Assembly: GCF_025997915.1 (NCBI RefSeq)
Contig: NZ_AP026677.1
Coordinates: forward strand, 1 to 64,000
DNA from: Aquiluna sp. KACHI24
Lineage (GTDB): Bacteria; Actinomycetota; Actinomycetes; Actinomycetales; Microbacteriaceae
Length of the DNA stretch: 64,000 nucleotides
Reading direction: 5' to 3'
Shown here: one piece after another, positions 61,918 through 64,000 of the stretch
Position numbering within the stretch: the first letter of the stretch is position 1
Layout: every line of letters starts with the position of its first letter
Notes under the pieces: model-generated
The model's database searches: none
Told to the model about the DNA's origin: nothing
The model's input: the letters and a program-made list of their open reading frames with translations, nothing else
Program-made: the position numbers and the translations under genes

Positions 61918-62553
61918 ATCAAGAAACCTAGCTCAACAGTTTTGACTAAGCGCCTCTTGATGGCGTTTGCGGTCTACGCAATAGCGTCGGTAATGGTGCT
62001 TGGGATTCCCGGCAGGGCTTATTCTGCTGTGTCGACACCTCCAGACGGAACAGTTGTTATGTACTCGGCAACAACTGGTGAGTGGTATGCCGGTGATCCC
62101 ATTATTGATCGTTCGTCAGAAACTTCACCGCGAATTCAAACCAGATTGAACCCACTCGTGATCGGTCTGTGTAATGCTGGCGTTGCCGATTTAGTAGTCG
62201 CTACGATGAACAGCTCAGCAGACGGTGCAGTGGATTTGAAGTGTGGCACTAGCGCCGAGGGATATGTACACATAAGAGCAAGGCACCAAACGGCGTGGGA
62301 AAACCAGAAGGGCAGCGGGGGACTTTGGGATGACTTTATGGTTTGGGCCACAACAAATGCATTAGCTGCGCCCTCGTTGGTAATCAATTTCGCAGGATCA
62401 AAGAGGTGCTACACCACACCACTTGTAGTGTTCAAATACGTAAACGGGGCACCTCAATATGTAAAAACCTTCAACCCCACTATCATCGTCTCCTCTAACA
62501 ACAAGAAAGTGATAACTTCCATCCCAACAAACACACCGAGCTGCCAAGGCTAG
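61918..62553 (+). CDS. Secreted protein, unknown function, apparent ATC start
   Basis: The product (211 residues from 61918) has a signal peptide: ATC-AAG-AAA start (MKKPSSTVLTKRLLMAFAV), hydrophobic core and cleavage near RAYSA. The mature part has four cysteines that could form two disulfides and no recognised domain. GGGGG at 61907-61911 stands six bases before the ATC; an in-frame stop is only two codons upstream. TTG at 61942 is the only standard start and lacks a ribosome-binding site. Use of ATA codons differs from the housekeeping genes nearby. Confidence 0.6.
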   Translation: MKKPSSTVLTKRLLMAFAVYAIASVMVLGIPGRAYSAVSTPPDGTVVMYSATTGEWYAGDPIIDRSSETSPRIQTRLNPLVIGLCNAGVADLVVATMNSSADGAVDLKCGTSAEGYVHIRARHQTAWENQKGSGGLWDDFMVWATTNALAAPSLVINFAGSKRCYTTPLVVFKYVNGAPQYVKTFNPTIIVSSNNKKVITSIPTNTPSCQG

Positions 62554-62558
62554 TCAAT

Positions 62559-62825
62559 TTGGGACCAGACGAGATTGTTTTTTCATTCAATTGGACGCGC
62601 TGGCCGTTCGTGGAGGTAGGCGAATCCTCCTTGAGGAATCAGTTGGAGCCAAATTTGGTCTCAGACTTGCAAGACTGGTGTGACTTTATGCTTGCCAACT
62701 TCGATGAACGAGACGGCTTCTCAACTCCTCAAGCCAGAGAGCGAGCCTCCAATCAATACGAGAATCTTTGTAGGCGTTTAGAGGCGAGCAAGATAGCGTT
62801 CAGCACCGACAATTGGTGGAGCTAG
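62559..62825 (+). CDS. Small hypothetical protein
   Basis: The 88-residue product (start TTG, five bases after the secreted protein's stop) has the segment LVSDLQDWCDFMLANFDERDGF and a helical C-terminus, a layout of small actinobacterial hypotheticals. No function is known. It appears to be co-transcribed with the secreted protein gene. The TTG start is weakly supported. Confidence 0.5.
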   Translation: MGPDEIVFSFNWTRWPFVEVGESSLRNQLEPNLVSDLQDWCDFMLANFDERDGFSTPQARERASNQYENLCRRLEASKIAFSTDNWWS

Positions 62826-63367
62826 AACGACTCCAATTGAATTGGAAACCTCAGGCAGCTCCATGCTCGCAACTTCAGTCAGGTGGCAATCTGGCGGGCC
62901 CCAGTGGCGAAGCTCCTTCATTTCAAAACCAAGGCTAATCTGGAGCGAACCGGGACTCCGTGGTCATAGGGCAACCCAGAACCTTGGAGTGCGGATTTGA
63001 ATGGCACCGAGATGCCGGGAATCAGTGATGTTCTAAGAGTTGGCAAAAAAGTCTTCTTGACCTATGACATCGTCGGTCGTGGGATAAAGCAATTTCACAA
63101 TGCCTACCCATATCTTGACCTGACGGCACTTGGTCGCCAAGAGGCTTGGGAAAAACCAAGCGGTCGAAGCAGACCCCTTGGACTTCAAGCGGGTGGCCCA
63201 GGAATGAAACTGCCAGATCAATACGGCAAGTAACAAGAGGGGCCTGTCCACGCCCTGGCGAGGAAATTGGCAGTCAATGCGAAAAACATTCTTTGGGTAA
63301 AGCCCCCACCCACATGGATTCAGTTAGCTCTCCTAATCTCGCGCTAGTCGGGTGACAAAATGGCTAC
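62826..63367. other. Gene-poor spacer before pdxH
   Basis: About 540 bp without a convincing gene. A plus-strand frame at 63012-63233 (MPGISDVLRVGKKVFLTYDIV) is partly protein-like but ends in low-quality sequence and may be a remnant. No tRNA, repeat or attachment core matching the tRNA-Arg 3' end was found. TAATCT at 63334-63339 may belong to a pdxH promoter. Confidence 0.4.
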
Positions 63368-64000
63368 ATGGAATCCTTAGAGCGTCACGAAGACTACGGC
63401 CAGGAGCTGTTGGACGAATCACACTTGCTCGCTGATCCAATCGAGCAGTTCAAGCTATGGCTCAAAGAGGCTGAGCAGTCGAACATCTATGAACCAAATG
63501 CATTCGTGCTCGGAACCGTGGATCCTGAAAACCATCCGCGCTCAAGGACCGTTCTTCTAAAGGGCGTGGGTGAAGAGGGGTTCTTCTTTGCCAGCAACTA
63601 CCTGTCCCGAAAGGGGGAGGCGTTAGCTGCAAACCCATACGTGAGCTGTGTTTTTGGTTGGTACTCGATCTACAGACAGGTTCTGATTCAAGGTCGGGCA
63701 CACAAGGTGAGTGCTGAAGAGTCCGATGCCTACTTCAACTCAAGGCCAAGAGAGTCGAGAGTGGCTGCCTGGTCTTCGCACCAGTCTCAGCCAATTGAGT
63801 CTCGAGCAGCCCTGGATGCCCAGTTCGAATCTGCGCTGGAGCGATACCCGGGTGAGGATGTTCCGAGACCTGCGCACTGGGGCGGCTATTTGATCGTCCC
63901 CAACCGAATCGAGTTCTGGAAGGGTCGCTCTAATCGCATGCATGACCGCATTGAGTTCTCACGGACCATTGCCGATTCAGGTGTAGTCAGCGAGTGGCAG
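63368..64000 (+). CDS. pdxH: Pyridoxamine 5'-phosphate oxidase, 3' end outside the window
   Basis: PdxH oxidises pyridoxamine or pyridoxine 5'-phosphate to pyridoxal 5'-phosphate with FMN. The open frame of 211 codons runs off the right edge; about 5-10 codons are missing. Recognised parts are RSRTVLLKGVGEEGFFFASNY (FMN binding), the RQVLIQGRAHKVS region, SRPRESRVAAWSSHQSQPI, and FWKGRSNRMHDRIEFS near the end. ATG at 63368 fits the family; no clear ribosome-binding site precedes it. Confidence 0.93.
   Translation, partial: MESLERHEDYGQELLDESHLLADPIEQFKLWLKEAEQSNIYEPNAFVLGTVDPENHPRSRTVLLKGVGEEGFFFASNYLSRKGEALAANPYVSCVFGWYSIYRQVLIQGRAHKVSAEESDAYFNSRPRESRVAAWSSHQSQPIESRAALDAQFESALERYPGEDVPRPAHWGGYLIVPNRIEFWKGRSNRMHDRIEFSRTIADSGVVSEWQ

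Overview
The window is the replication-origin end of a small actinobacterial chromosome. It opens with dnaA, dnaN, recF, a DUF721/DciA gene, gyrB, gyrA and a DUF3566 gene, followed by tRNA-Ile and tRNA-Ala, and it carries the conserved actinobacterial cluster crgA, pabA, pknB, pknA, pbpA, rodA, pstP, fhaB, fhaA. Moderate GC (roughly half), very tight gene packing with many 1-8 bp overlaps, and the protein types suggest a streamlined freshwater Microbacteriaceae of the Luna type (Rhodoluna/Aquiluna-like). The family assignment is an inference from content, not a database result.

Layout. 1-9.5 kb: replication initiation genes, with DnaA boxes upstream of dnaA and an oriC-like spacer before dnaN. 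9.6-14.8 kb: two tRNAs, small accessory genes, a 23-residue Cys-rich peptide gene, and a minus-strand TerC/SbtA/SbtB operon behind a winged-helix regulator and an unusual AT-rich palindromic operator. 14.8-18.4 kb: an oxidoreductase and surface-polysaccharide genes (O-antigen ligase-like protein, GT4). 18.5-24.1 kb: a fructose-type PTS split into IIA, IIB and IIC, a DoxX-like gene, an SDR, and a TetR/ABC exporter operon. 24.2-34.8 kb: PPIase, rhomboid, crgA, pabA and the seven-gene Ser/Thr kinase, cell-shape and phosphatase operon. 34.9-43.5 kb: tRNA-Leu, a TRIC-type channel with an apparent ATC start, a secreted His-rich protein, trhO, an M13 peptidase, an orphan DNA methyltransferase, and thiB-thiP under a TPP riboswitch. 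43.6-55.2 kb: MFS exporter, VanY-like carboxypeptidase, pgm, pheA, a two-component system, serS, an LCP protein and two tRNA-Ser genes. 55.4-61.1 kb: a tctCBA tripartite carboxylate transporter plus MFS gene, preceded by a leader that can hide its Shine-Dalgarno sequence, and a beta-lactamase-fold hydrolase. 61.1-63.4 kb: tRNA-Arg followed by a gene-poor stretch with decayed frames and two small hypothetical genes. The 5' part of pdxH runs off the right edge.

Regulatory themes. Many genes appear to be transcribed leaderless: a TANNNT -10 hexamer lies 6-7 nt before the start codon of at least nine genes. Two genes, about 27 kb apart, share the arrangement GGGGG, six bases, ATC, and lack a well-placed standard start codon. 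Two leader RNAs (thiB and tctC) can form stems that cover the ribosome-binding site.

No phage, insertion sequence or CRISPR array was seen. The most unusual items are the two possible ATC starts, the Cys-rich micropeptide, the TerC-SbtAB operon with its operator, and the tctC leader structure.
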